In this document: positions 33,825 through 42,775 of the stretch, in pieces
Layout of the letters: every line of letters starts with the position of its first letter
How positions within the stretch are numbered: the stretch's first letter is position 1
Source of the DNA: Pseudonocardia nematodicida
Lineage (GTDB): Bacteria > Actinomycetota > Actinomycetes > Mycobacteriales > Pseudonocardiaceae
Reading direction: 5' to 3'
DNA: 64,000 nucleotides
NCBI RefSeq assembly: GCF_040105385.1
Contig: NZ_JBEDNQ010000001.1
Coordinates: forward strand, 868,001-932,000
Program-made: the position numbers and the translations under genes
Notes under the pieces: generated by a model
Databases searched by the model: none
What the model saw: the letters and a program-made list of their open reading frames with translations, nothing else
What the model was told of the DNA's origin: nothing

Positions 33825-33837
33825 TATAATCGAACGC
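33825..33837 (+). promoter_or_regulatory. Consensus TATAAT promoter, leaderless HNH gene
   Basis: A perfect TATAAT (33825-33830) in a region richer in A/T than its surroundings, seven bases before the ATG at 33838. No ribosome site fits between, so the mRNA is probably leaderless. No good -35 is seen. Confidence 0.65.
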
Positions 33838-35610
33838 ATGAGCGACCACATCGATGGCGGGCAGGCCGTCCTGGCGGCGGTGCCGGTCGAGCTGTGCGCG
33901 CATGGCTGGCCGCCGTCGGTGTGCCGGGAACTCTGCGACCAACTCGATGAGCACGACGAGCCGTGGGGGCTCGCGGCGCTGCCCGACACCCCGGTCGGGC
34001 CCGGCCTGGCGCTGCAGGTCCACACCGCCGCCGCCACCGCGCAGTTGTGTACCGATACCGACTTGCTCACTCTCGCCGAGAGCGCGGCCCGGCTCCGGGA
34101 GTGTTTCTCGGCGGTGACGATGCGGATGGTCGGGGTCTTCGCCGCCCGTCACCCACCCGGTAGCAGTGCCGCCCCGCCCGACGCCGACCCCCGTGCGATC
34201 TCCCCGGTCTCGCGCTGGCTGCCCGACCAGATCGGCTTCGTGTTCTCGGTCTCCCGCGAGGAAGCCCTGTCGATGATCGCGCGCGCCCGCCGGTTCACCG
34301 ACGTCCTGCCCGCCACGTTGGCCGCGTGGGAGGCCGGACGGATCGACGAACGCCGCGCCGACCAGATCGCCAACGCCACCACCGTGCTCTCCGACGACCA
34401 GGCCCGCGAAGTCGAAGCGGCCGTGCTGCCCGGTGCCGGGGAGGTGACCCGCCGTCAGCTGTCTGACCGGATCCGGCGCGCCATCGCCCGCCTCGACCCT
34501 GACGGGGCCCAACGCCGGCATGCCGTCGCCAAGGCCGACCGGCGGATGTCGATCAGCCGCGGTGAGGAGGGCATGGGATCGCTGTGGATCTCCGGGACCG
34601 CCGAGCAGACCGAAGCCTCCTGGCGGTGTGTGGACCGGATGGCCCGCTCGCTGGGTACGCAGGACACCCGCACCCTGGACCAGCGCCGGGTCGACATCGC
34701 CCACCACCTGTTGCAGGGCACGATGTCGGTCACCGACCTGGGCGCGGTCGAGTCCGCGGTGGCGAGCGTGCTCGCCGCGGCGCAGGGCACCCCGGTCCCG
34801 CCCGACGCCGCCGACCACTCCGGCGGCGACGACGGAACCCACACCACCGCACAGCCCGACACACGACCCGGCGCCCACGGCACGAACGGCCAGGACACGA
34901 CCGGACAGGCCCGGCAGTCCGAGACCGGTACCGCGCCTGCCGCCCCCGCGGCGATCGTCTCGCGGGAGGTGATCGCCGCGGCGGTCGCCCAGGCCCTGGC
35001 CACCAAGCCGGACCCGAACACCGTGATCGGGCGCAAACCCCTGATCCAGGTCGTGGTCGGCCTCGACACCCTGCTCGGTTCCGAGCGCCCCGCCGAACTC
35101 GCCGGCCACGGACCCATCCCCGCAGTGACGGCCCGCGCCCTGGCCGCCGGCGGATCGCTCGCCCGGATCGTCACCGACCCGGTCACCGGGCAGTGCCTGG
35201 ACTACGGGCGCAGCACCTACGCGCCCCCGGCCAACCTCGACGACCACGTCCGCGCCCGCGACGGCCACTGCCGCGGAGCCCTCTGCACCCGCGACATCCG
35301 CGAGCTCGACCACCACATCCCCTTCGGCGGCGGCCACCACGGACACACCAGCGCCGAGAACCTGCACGGCTTCTGTACCGGGACCCACAAGCTGAAAGAC
35401 GCCCCCGGCTGGCACGCCATCTCACTGCCCGACGGTGGCCTGGAATGGATCAGCCCCTGCGGCTGGACACGCACCACCTACCCCAAGGACTACACACCCT
35501 TCACCGACCCACTACCCCAACCACCGGCCGCACCCGCGGCCCCTCCGGACGAGACACCGGCGGACCCCGGTGAGGTCGTCGTGGACCCGGACATGCCGCC
35601 GCCGTTCTGA
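33838..35610 (+). CDS. DUF222 / HNH endonuclease protein (13E12 repeat family)
   Basis: 590 residues. N-terminal DUF222 region (about 40-360: A-A-R-L-R-E-C-F ... V-S-R-E-E-A-L-S-M-I-A-R-A-R) and a C-terminal HNH nuclease with C-R-G-A-L-C (zinc-type Cys), D-H-H-I-P-F-G-G-G-H-H-G-H-T-S-A-E-N-L and an H-K-L-K-D motif. This family is multi-copy in actinobacterial genomes; the HNH motif predicts DNA cleavage but the role is unproven. The Thr/Pro/Asp-rich stretch at about 320-360 is a linker. Its clean -10 and lack of a leader make it distinct from neighbours. Confidence 0.88.
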   Translation: MSDHIDGGQAVLAAVPVELCAHGWPPSVCRELCDQLDEHDEPWGLAALPDTPVGPGLALQVHTAAATAQLCTDTDLLTLAESAARLRECFSAVTMRMVGVFAARHPPGSSAAPPDADPRAISPVSRWLPDQIGFVFSVSREEALSMIARARRFTDVLPATLAAWEAGRIDERRADQIANATTVLSDDQAREVEAAVLPGAGEVTRRQLSDRIRRAIARLDPDGAQRRHAVAKADRRMSISRGEEGMGSLWISGTAEQTEASWRCVDRMARSLGTQDTRTLDQRRVDIAHHLLQGTMSVTDLGAVESAVASVLAAAQGTPVPPDAADHSGGDDGTHTTAQPDTRPGAHGTNGQDTTGQARQSETGTAPAAPAAIVSREVIAAAVAQALATKPDPNTVIGRKPLIQVVVGLDTLLGSERPAELAGHGPIPAVTARALAAGGSLARIVTDPVTGQCLDYGRSTYAPPANLDDHVRARDGHCRGALCTRDIRELDHHIPFGGGHHGHTSAENLHGFCTGTHKLKDAPGWHAISLPDGGLEWISPCGWTRTTYPKDYTPFTDPLPQPPAAPAAPPDETPADPGEVVVDPDMPPPF

Positions 35611-35965
35611 CGGTTCCGGCGAGGACCGACACGGCGTCCCCGATGCCCCACATCCGGCCCAGGCGCGGTCGACGCCTCCAGGACGACGTCGAGATCGAGG
35701 CGTTCAGGCGAACGGCTCAGGCTCGTAGGCCGCCCGGCGGGACCGGCGAGCCGGTGACAGAACTCCTGCGCGGGGCGGCGGCACGGCCGGGTAACGCGGC
35801 GAAGCGTGTGTCCGAGGGTGTCACCAGCGGGACCCGGCGACCGGCAGAACGCCACGTCGGGACGGTGACCCCAGCTGTCGTCGGCCGGGGTTCACGACCG
35901 ATGGGAGTCCATCCTCGTGAAGGCACCTCGCGACCACCGACCACGAGCCCGGCACCGGTGATCCC
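35611..35965. other. Non-coding gap, no recognised element
   Basis: 355 bases between the HNH gene and the 713-residue protein. Reading frames here show no recognisable protein, and no clear promoter hexamers, tRNA or strong hairpin was seen. Confidence 0.5.
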
Positions 35966-38107
35966 ATGAGTGAACGATCGCACGGCAACTTCGACCGGGC
36001 CGTCGAGATCAGCTCCGATCTCCTCACCGTGCTCACCCGGCTGCAACTACCGCCTTCGCTGCTCAGCACGTTCGAGCTTCCGGTCAGCCTGCCGAGCACC
36101 ATCGCCGGCGGATCGGAGCTGTTCACGCTGACCGTCGACGCCCAGATCGCATTGACGATCGAGTCCGCCTACACGAGCCTGCATCCCGACTACGGCCGAC
36201 TGCCCGGCACGAAGATCGAGAGACTGGCCGACGGCTACCGCGTCCAGACCAGGACCGGGAAGAAGACGCTGCCCTACACCAGACCGGCGTACCCCGGAAA
36301 GCTGACCTTCCGGATCGGCTTCGACGCCCTGCTGGTCGCAGGCTCGATCTCCATCCCCGCGCTGGGAGTGACCGAACCCCTGTCCGACGCGATCGACCGC
36401 GTCCTGGGCGCCGGTCTGGGAAAGGAGCTCGTGACGTTCGGGGTGGAGGGACTCCTCTGGCTCGACGGAGATCTCCTCGCCGCGCCTCGCACCGTCAGGA
36501 TCGACCCGGATCTGCCGCCCACCGGCGGCAACCTCGCGCACGACGTACCGGTCGCCCTGATCGGCACGACCGGTATCGGGGCCGCCGTCGTCGACGCGTC
36601 CGTGGTGGACAGCAACCTCTTCTTCCTCGCGTTGATCGACCTGGCCGAGGGGATCGCCCAGATGGTGGGCGCCTCGCCGGCCCAGGTGGCCACGCTCGAC
36701 CGGTTCCTGCGAGAGCAGCTGGTGGGCGCGCTCGAGGGCGCGTTGTCGTCGGCCGGCCCGGCCCTCCTCGCCGGACTCGGCGGCGGCCCGGGATCGGGGA
36801 CCGATCCCGGCGAGTTCATGCTGTACCGGCCGACGACGGCGGTCCTGGTCTCCGGCGAGGCGCCGCAGCAGGTCGACGTCGCCGCCACCGGGAACGGCTT
36901 CGTCCTGCTCATGAACGACGTGGAGAACCCGGACTCCGACCCGGCCCTGATCGACGACTCGAAGGTCGAGTCCCAGGATCCCGCTCAGATGGTCGCCTCC
37001 TCGCTCCTCTCCCGCACCGGGGCGATGGCGGTCACCGTCGGCAACGCCGCGCTGCTGTCCATGGTCGCCGAATCCGTGGAGAAGTCACTGGGGGCCGGGC
37101 CCGGATCGCTGTCCGGACCCCCGGGCGCAGGCCTGTCCAGCGCGACGCTGCCCTATTCGGACGGTACGGCGGTCCCGACGATCAGCGGAGTCCGGCAGTC
37201 GACGGGCCAGGAGATACAGATCGCCGTCGCCGTCGACACGGCGCCGATCGGCGGAGCCGTGGAGGTGCGGAGCTACCTGGAGCTCGGCATCACGTTCGCC
37301 GGCTCCCTGGGGCGCAAGGGGAGCGACAACGTCCTGGTGATCACGCCCAGGTTCCGGCGGTTCACGAGGAGCCGGACGACGGCGAAGTGGTGGGCCTTCG
37401 TGGTCGCCGCCGTGGCAGCCCCCGCCGTCGCACCGCTACTGGGTGCCGTTCCGGTCGTCGGCGCGATCTTCCCCGTCGTGGCCCCGACCCTGCACCTGCT
37501 GACAGGGGTCGGCGCCGTCCTGGCGGTCCGGGCGATCGTCGACGGTGTCGCCGACGCCGCCACCACAGCGGCCGCTGCTGCGGTCACCGCGGACGCCCAG
37601 ACCTCGGGCCTGATCCAGAAGGTGGTGCCGTTGAGCGCTTCTGCCGCCCTGACGTCCGACAGCCGCGACGACGACGCCGTGACCACGAGTGGCGTCACCA
37701 CCCTCCCCTCGTCCACCACGGATCACGGAGAGGCGCTGCGCAGCAGGCCGGACCTGGTGGTTCTCGTCGGGTTCCGGGCGATCGACGACGACGACTCGGA
37801 CGTCACCGCCCCGGTCGGGGTGGTCACCTGTCGCGTGCCGGACCCGTCCGGCAGCCCGGACCGTCGCATCGACGCGCTGGAGATCCGGCTCGCCAACGAC
37901 GTCCACACCCGGCTCGACCTCGACTCCGCGATCGAGCTCGTGGAGAACGGCCATCTCGTGCTGCTCATCGAGTCCGCAGGCCCACCCGGCCGGAACAAGC
38001 TCGTCGTACGGAGGTCGAGGAGCGGTACGCCCTACCTGACCACCAACCCCAACAGCACGACTCTCGACAACCTCGGCGAAGTGCCCGTCTGCCATGACCA
38101 GACCTGA
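35966..38107 (+). CDS. Unrecognised 713-residue protein coupled to a subtilase
   Basis: I do not recognise the family. There is no signal peptide. The first half is rich in alternating hydrophobic strands (S-E-L-F-T-L-T-V-D-A-Q-I-A-L-T-I-E near 50, then L-T-F-R-I-G-F-D-A-L-L-V-A). A hydrophobic stretch at about 474-530 (W-W-A-F-V-V-A-A-V-A-A-P-A-V) could be two membrane helices or a buried core. The C-terminal 100 residues are acidic strands and a helix (D-D-D-D-S-D-V). The 3' end overlaps the protease gene by 14 bases, so the two are translated together and probably work together. The ATG at 35966 has no strong ribosome site. Confidence 0.75.
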   Translation: MSERSHGNFDRAVEISSDLLTVLTRLQLPPSLLSTFELPVSLPSTIAGGSELFTLTVDAQIALTIESAYTSLHPDYGRLPGTKIERLADGYRVQTRTGKKTLPYTRPAYPGKLTFRIGFDALLVAGSISIPALGVTEPLSDAIDRVLGAGLGKELVTFGVEGLLWLDGDLLAAPRTVRIDPDLPPTGGNLAHDVPVALIGTTGIGAAVVDASVVDSNLFFLALIDLAEGIAQMVGASPAQVATLDRFLREQLVGALEGALSSAGPALLAGLGGGPGSGTDPGEFMLYRPTTAVLVSGEAPQQVDVAATGNGFVLLMNDVENPDSDPALIDDSKVESQDPAQMVASSLLSRTGAMAVTVGNAALLSMVAESVEKSLGAGPGSLSGPPGAGLSSATLPYSDGTAVPTISGVRQSTGQEIQIAVAVDTAPIGGAVEVRSYLELGITFAGSLGRKGSDNVLVITPRFRRFTRSRTTAKWWAFVVAAVAAPAVAPLLGAVPVVGAIFPVVAPTLHLLTGVGAVLAVRAIVDGVADAATTAAAAAVTADAQTSGLIQKVVPLSASAALTSDSRDDDAVTTSGVTTLPSSTTDHGEALRSRPDLVVLVGFRAIDDDDSDVTAPVGVVTCRVPDPSGSPDRRIDALEIRLANDVHTRLDLDSAIELVENGHLVLLIESAGPPGRNKLVVRRSRSGTPYLTTNPNSTTLDNLGEVPVCHDQT

Positions 38108-39647
38108 GTCCACCGACGACGTCCGGTCGCCGGGAGCCGAGGTCGTCGTCTCGATCCGGCACCCACGATCGGCCCGGACGGCGCAGGACATCCTCGTGGA
38201 TCCGCAGCGGATCGAGGTCCCCGCCGCGGACGTCGAGGCGGGCTGGTTCCACGGACGTCTCCCGACGAACGACACGCGGAACGTGCGGATGCTTCAGGAC
38301 TCAGGCGTCATCGAGTCGATCGAGCCGGCGTTCGTCACGCTCCAGCTTGCCGCCGGCGTCGGCTGTGCCGCGCCGACCTACACCCCGAACGCGGGCGACG
38401 ACGCCTGGTCGCCGCCCGGCGGACCGAGCACCCGCCTCGCGACCGCCCTCGTCCGCCATGGTGTCCTCGATGCCTGGAACCTCTTCTCCGGCGCCGGCCG
38501 GAGTGCGGGTGAGGGGGTGCGCGTCGCGCTGCTCGACACCGGGGTCGACCCACAGTCGACGTTGGTCTCCACCTTCCAGGGAGGCGCAGCGCCCCCGAGA
38601 ACCGTCGCTGTGCTCGATGCGACGGGCACCGGCTCGACGCCGATCTGCAACCACGGGACCCGCATCGCGGGTGTCACCGCCGGTGGCCTGTCGGCGGCGA
38701 CCGATCCGATGCCCTACGCGGGGATCGCCTGGGGCTGCGACCTCGTCACCGTCAGGATCACCGACGGCGTCGTGCTCTCCCCGTTCCACATCACGCGCGT
38801 GGTCGACGGTCTCACCCTCGCGCTCCAGCACGATCCGCACGTCATCATGATGCCGTTCGGTTTCGCGACGGACTCACCACTCGTGCGAGCCGTCATCGAG
38901 TCGATCAGCCGCAACACCGACACGGTGCTCGTCGCGGCGGCCGGCACGCTGGTGCCGTTCGTGGTGTTCCCGGCCCGGATGCCGGAGGTCGTCTGCGCCA
39001 CCCTGGTCCAGGGCGGCACGACGGCGGCCGACCCGCCGCGCCGGTACCCCGATCCGGCGGATCCCGTCGAGTCCGTGGTCGCCTACGGGCCCGAGGTCGA
39101 CGTCGTCGCCCTGAACGTCCCGGGTGACACACCGACGCACTCCATGACGGGCGAGCCGCTGCCGACCACCCTGGGTGGCAGCTCGCTCGCCACCGCGATC
39201 ATCGGCGGCATCGTCTGCCTCGTCCGGTCGCGCTACCCCGATCTCGACCGGGCCGGAGTCCTGTCGAGGCTGTTCGGCGCCGGTGCCACGTCCGGTCTGC
39301 CCGATGTGGGAGCCGGGGTACCGGATGCGTACGTGGCCTGCGGGGGAAGCCGCAGGCTGGACCTCCGGGTATCGCGGACGGGACTGTCCTTCGGCGCGGA
39401 GGCGGTTCCCGACGGCGATCCCGCGCTCCTCGACCCGGTCTGGTCCGACGGGAGCACCGGATGGACCTGCCCGGTACCGATGTCCGGGCTCGTCCTCGGC
39501 ATCACCTGTACCGCGCGCAACCGCCTCGACGGCACATCGATCACGGCTCGCGTCGGAGGGCTCACCCCCCTCCGGACCGCCTGGCGCGGGCTCCGGACGG
39601 GACGAGGACGACGACCGGTCTCGCTCAGGCCGCGGCGGCCCGGATGA
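38094..39647 (+). CDS. Subtilisin-like (S8) serine protease, non-secreted, atypical
   Basis: 517 residues. Triad: Asp148 (A-L-L-D-T-G-V-D), His187 (C-N-H-G-T-R-I-A-G-V) and Ser364 (G-G-S-S-L-A-T). No signal peptide, so it may act in the cytosol. The oxyanion-hole Asn expected in A-A-G-N is Thr285 (A-A-A-G-T), which would weaken catalysis unless replaced. A roughly 140-residue N-terminal extension has a fold-prodomain-like character (V-V-V-S-I-R-H-P ... V-I-E-S-I-E-P-A-F). The partner gene upstream overlaps by 14 bases. Perhaps a self-activating or effector protease of an undescribed two-gene system. Confidence 0.85.
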   Translation: MTRPESTDDVRSPGAEVVVSIRHPRSARTAQDILVDPQRIEVPAADVEAGWFHGRLPTNDTRNVRMLQDSGVIESIEPAFVTLQLAAGVGCAAPTYTPNAGDDAWSPPGGPSTRLATALVRHGVLDAWNLFSGAGRSAGEGVRVALLDTGVDPQSTLVSTFQGGAAPPRTVAVLDATGTGSTPICNHGTRIAGVTAGGLSAATDPMPYAGIAWGCDLVTVRITDGVVLSPFHITRVVDGLTLALQHDPHVIMMPFGFATDSPLVRAVIESISRNTDTVLVAAAGTLVPFVVFPARMPEVVCATLVQGGTTAADPPRRYPDPADPVESVVAYGPEVDVVALNVPGDTPTHSMTGEPLPTTLGGSSLATAIIGGIVCLVRSRYPDLDRAGVLSRLFGAGATSGLPDVGAGVPDAYVACGGSRRLDLRVSRTGLSFGAEAVPDGDPALLDPVWSDGSTGWTCPVPMSGLVLGITCTARNRLDGTSITARVGGLTPLRTAWRGLRTGRGRRPVSLRPRRPG

Positions 39648-40305
39648 CGTCCGCGACCACGTCGGGATTCGACACGTAGATCGAGTGACTCCCCGGCGTC
39701 TCCGAGACGGTCGACCCGGCCCGCTCGGCCATGGCCCGCTGCGCGGGCGGCGGGATCATCCGGTCGTCGGCGGTCACCAGGTACCAGCTCGGCCGCATCC
39801 GCCACGCCGGCTCGGACACGACGCCGCCGAGGGCGTCCACGCCCCACGGCACCTGCGAGTCGGCCATGAACGCGGCCTTCTCCGCGGGCAGGTCCCCGGC
39901 GAACGAGTCCGGGAACTTGTCGCGGTCGAGGTGGAGGAAGCCGTGGCGCGGCGGGAGGATCGGGGGCACGGGTGCCCCCGGCGGCGGGTCGGCGATGAGG
40001 GTGTTCACCGACTCGTCGGAGTCCGGGGCGAACGCGGCGACGTAGACGACGGCGGACACCGCGTCGTGCGTGCCCGCCTCGGTGACGACGGCGCCGCCGT
40101 AGGAGTGCCCGACCAGCACCGTCGGGCCGTCCTGATCGTCGAGGACCTCCCGGGTGACGGCCACGTCGCCCTCCAGGCTGACCGTCGGGTTCTGCACCAC
40201 GCTCACCCGGAACCCGTCGTCGGTCAGCCGCCGGTAGACACCCTCCCAGCCCGAACCGTCGACGAACCCGCCGTGCACCAGCACCACGTTCTCGGCATGC
40301 GTCAC
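39625..40305 (-). CDS. Alpha/beta hydrolase (esterase EstC-like)
   Basis: 226 residues from the GTG at 40305, after AGGAGAGGAG. V-L-V-H-G-G-F-V-D-G-S-G-W near the start supplies the oxyanion loop; G-H-S-Y-G-G (Ser about 88) is the nucleophile; a T-A-D-D-R-M-I-P Asp and G-S-H-S-I-Y His follow. The group contains small polyketide/salicylate-type esterases. Downstream of an MFS exporter gene in the same direction, so it may modify the exported compound. Its 3' end overlaps the convergent subtilase by 23 bases. Confidence 0.85.
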   Translation of the reverse strand: MTHAENVVLVHGGFVDGSGWEGVYRRLTDDGFRVSVVQNPTVSLEGDVAVTREVLDDQDGPTVLVGHSYGGAVVTEAGTHDAVSAVVYVAAFAPDSDESVNTLIADPPPGAPVPPILPPRHGFLHLDRDKFPDSFAGDLPAEKAAFMADSQVPWGVDALGGVVSEPAWRMRPSWYLVTADDRMIPPPAQRAMAERAGSTVSETPGSHSIYVSNPDVVADVIRAAAA

Positions 40306-40322
40306 GACCTGCTCCTCTCCTC

Positions 40323-40354
40323 GGCACACCCTGCGCGGACGCCGACGGTGTGCC
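40323..40354. promoter_or_regulatory. Inverted repeat GGCACACC-N16-GGTGTGCC upstream of the hydrolase
   Basis: Perfect 8-base arms at 40323-40330 and 40347-40354, just before the hydrolase ribosome site on the minus strand. It may be an operator or a transcript hairpin between the MFS gene and the hydrolase. Confidence 0.4.
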
Positions 40355-40440
40355 CGGCGCGCAGCACGCCGAACCTGTCGATCGACGGGGCCCGTCGACC
40401 CGGGATCGTCCCGGGCCGACGGGGTGCGGTCGCTCTCCCG

Positions 40441-41826
40441 TCAGGCCGGCTGTTCCGCCGCGCTCGCCGCAGGCATCCGCCACGCGACGACCGTGCCCGC
40501 ACCCAGCCCGACCACCGCGAGTCCCGCGCCGACGAGGAACGCGTCGTAGGGGTGCAGTCCCGAGGCGAACCCGATCCCGATGCAGATCGCGACGCCGAGC
40601 GCACCGCCCAGCTGGTCGGCGGCGCGCTGCACGCCGGAGGCCATGCCGGCGTCGTCGGAGGTCACACCGCTCACCGCGATGTACTGCAGGCCGACGAGAC
40701 CGAAGCCCATCCCGGCCCCGACGAGCAGCATCGCCGGGACCAGCGCCGCACCACCGGCCTCCACGGTGGACACGACCGCGATCACGGCCAGGGCGGCCGC
40801 GGTGAAGCCGAGCCCGGCCAGTGCGCAGGCACGCGCGCCCCACCGGCCGATCAGCCGGGGCACCACCATCGAGAACACGATCAGCGCCACCGCCAGCGGC
40901 ACCATCATCAGTCCCGCCGCCATCGGCTCGTAGCCGAGCCGGTCCTGCAGGGCGAAGGTGAACAGCAGGAACGACGTGGACAGCGCGCCGCTGAGCATCA
41001 TCGTCGTCACGTTGGCGGCGACCCGGCTCCGGTTCCGGAAGAAGCGCGGGAGCAGCAGCGGGTTGCGGGAGCGCGCCTCCACGCGGACCAGCCCGAATCC
41101 GGCCGCGACCGCACCGGCGAGTGCCGGGACGACCACCCACGCCGAACCGCCGGCCTCACCCGCCTCGACGACGGCGAGGGTGAACAGCAGCGGGCACGCG
41201 GTCAGCAGCACGGCACCCGGGAGATCGAGCGTTCGCGAGCCGCCGGACGCGGGCCGATCACCGTCGACCAGGACCATCGCGGCGAGCATCACGACCAGGA
41301 TGAACGGGACGGCGATCAGGAAGATCCACCGCCAGCCGAGATGCGCCGTCACGATGCCGGACAGCACGAACCCGAGCACCAGACCGCAGCTGGCGACCGC
41401 CGCCCAGACTGCCAGCGCCCGCGACCGCCGCGGGCCCTCCGGGAACGTCAGGACGATGACCGCCATCGCGGCCGGCAGGGCGATGGCCTCGCCGACGCCC
41501 TGGAGCAGCCGGGCGAGCACCAGCACCCAGAACGTCGGGGCCAGGCCGGCGAGCAGGGACGCGGCACCGAACACGCCGGTCCCCAGCAGCAGCACCCGCC
41601 GTCGGCCGAGCAGGTCACCCAGCCGGCCACCCAGCATGAGCAGCCCGCCGCCGGTGACCGTGTAGCCGACGACGACCCAGGTCAGTGCGCCACCGGAGAC
41701 GCCGAAGTCGGCGCCGATCGAGGGCAGCGCGATGGTCACCACGGTCACGTCGACCGCGATGAAGAACTGCAGCATCGACATCGCGCACAGCACGAGCCAT
41801 GCACGGGAAGTAGTTCGAGGAAACAC
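40441..41826 (-). CDS. MFS transporter, DHA2 (drug:H+ antiporter) type
   Basis: 461 residues with 14 predicted helices. Motif A G-G-R-L-G-D-L-L-G-R-R-R and motif C-like G-L-V-L-G-F-V-L-S-G are visible, plus D at V-D-V-T-V-V-T-I-A-L-P in helix 1, typical of EmrB/QacA exporters. Likely exports a hydrophobic toxic compound. GTG start with GGAG upstream. Divergent from doxX across a 309-base region that holds the site E promoter. The hydrolase gene follows 135 bases downstream. Confidence 0.88.
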   Translation of the reverse strand: MFPRTTSRAWLVLCAMSMLQFFIAVDVTVVTIALPSIGADFGVSGGALTWVVVGYTVTGGGLLMLGGRLGDLLGRRRVLLLGTGVFGAASLLAGLAPTFWVLVLARLLQGVGEAIALPAAMAVIVLTFPEGPRRSRALAVWAAVASCGLVLGFVLSGIVTAHLGWRWIFLIAVPFILVVMLAAMVLVDGDRPASGGSRTLDLPGAVLLTACPLLFTLAVVEAGEAGGSAWVVVPALAGAVAAGFGLVRVEARSRNPLLLPRFFRNRSRVAANVTTMMLSGALSTSFLLFTFALQDRLGYEPMAAGLMMVPLAVALIVFSMVVPRLIGRWGARACALAGLGFTAAALAVIAVVSTVEAGGAALVPAMLLVGAGMGFGLVGLQYIAVSGVTSDDAGMASGVQRAADQLGGALGVAICIGIGFASGLHPYDAFLVGAGLAVVGLGAGTVVAWRMPAASAAEQPA

Positions 41827-42047
41827 CAGTGCTCCGTCGCTCGGAGGGAAGTCGGAGCAGCACGGAAGGCCGCTCCGAGATGATCACGAAGCGGCGGGCG
41901 TCGAGAAGCCGTGTGAGGTGAACGCCCCGCCGCTAGCGGGACGTCCGGGTGACAGCGGCGCACGAGGCAGCAGACATGGCGGGAAGGCTACCAGCGCCGA
42001 CGACCCCCACCGCGCCGTGATCCACGTCACGATACGGCGCCCCCGGC

Positions 42048-42078
42048 TTGAGTATGCCGTGGCGTCACGTCGTCTGAT
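42048..42078 (+). promoter_or_regulatory. Possible degenerate MerR-type promoter, site E (doxX)
   Basis: -35 TTGAGT (42048-42053), 19-base spacer ATGCCGTGGCGTCACGTCG (42054-42072), -10-like TCTGAT (42073-42078). The left half equals site B (ATGCCG) and 13 of 19 spacer bases match, but the right half is degraded, so binding is uncertain. Confidence 0.4.
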
Positions 42079-42135
42079 CTCTGCATGACGCAACACCCGG
42101 AAAGCGGCTCCAGGCACGCGGGAGAAGGATCAGCC

Positions 42136-42540
42136 ATGACCACGAGAGCAACATCGACATCCGGCCGGAATCGCGCCGCCGGCGTCGCGCTGTGGGTCGT
42201 CCAGGTGGTGCTGGCGCTCGTCTTCGCGTTCATCGCGTTTCCGAAGATGATGGGAGATCCGATCGCCGTCGCTCCGTTCGACCTGATCGGCTTGGGCATT
42301 CCGGGAATGGTGATCGTCGGTTGGCTCGAGTTCGCCGGGGCGATCGCGTTGCTCGTCCCCCGCCTCTGCGGGCTCGCCGCTCTCTGCCTGACCGTTCTCA
42401 CCATCGGCGCGACCACCCTGACCGCCGTCCAGGACCCGGAACTGGTCGCGATCCCGGCGATCACGCTCGTCCTGGTGAGCCTCGTGGCCTGGTTCCGTCG
42501 ACACGACACCGCCGAACTGGTCCGTACGGTCCGTCGCTGA
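42136..42540 (+). CDS. DoxX-family membrane protein
   Basis: 134 residues from the ATG at 42136 (GAGAAGGA upstream). Four hydrophobic helices (W-V-V-Q-V-V-L-A-L-V-F-A-F-I-A-F-P-K-M-M ... G-W-L-E-F-A-G-A-I-A-L-L-V-P). Typical small DoxX/SURF4-like protein; members act with thiol or redox processes in some species but the role is often unknown. Divergent from the MFS exporter. Confidence 0.82.
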   Translation: MTTRATSTSGRNRAAGVALWVVQVVLALVFAFIAFPKMMGDPIAVAPFDLIGLGIPGMVIVGWLEFAGAIALLVPRLCGLAALCLTVLTIGATTLTAVQDPELVAIPAITLVLVSLVAWFRRHDTAELVRTVRR

Positions 42541-42581
42541 TCGGTCCGTGGAATGCACGACGATCCGGCTCGATCCGTTCA

Positions 42582-42600
42582 TGTCACCGGATAGGTGACA
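42582..42600. promoter_or_regulatory. Dyad TGTCACC-GGATA-GGTGACA after doxX
   Basis: Perfect 7-base arms (42582-42588 and 42594-42600) around 5 bases, 42 bases after the doxX stop. May be a terminator hairpin or operator. It lies in the 235-base gap before the next gene, which otherwise holds only a 7-base CTCCCGC/GCGGGAG inverted repeat. Confidence 0.4.
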
Positions 42601-42775
42601 GCCTCCCGCACATCCGAGACGGGACAGTCCCCACTCGCTACAGTTCTGTCAGCGGGAGCTCGGATCGCCGCGCCCCTCGCACAAAAATGCACGGAAGTCC
42701 CGCAACGGACATTCGTGCGCGATCTGTCGCCCGTCGTGTTTAGGTGGCCAAGGGGAGTCGGCGGAAGGAGCGGCC

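Noticed and set aside
35966..38107. 713-residue protein as a P47/TULIP-type toxin-complex protein
   Set aside because: Only a vague strand pattern supports it; no diagnostic motif is visible, so left unnamed.
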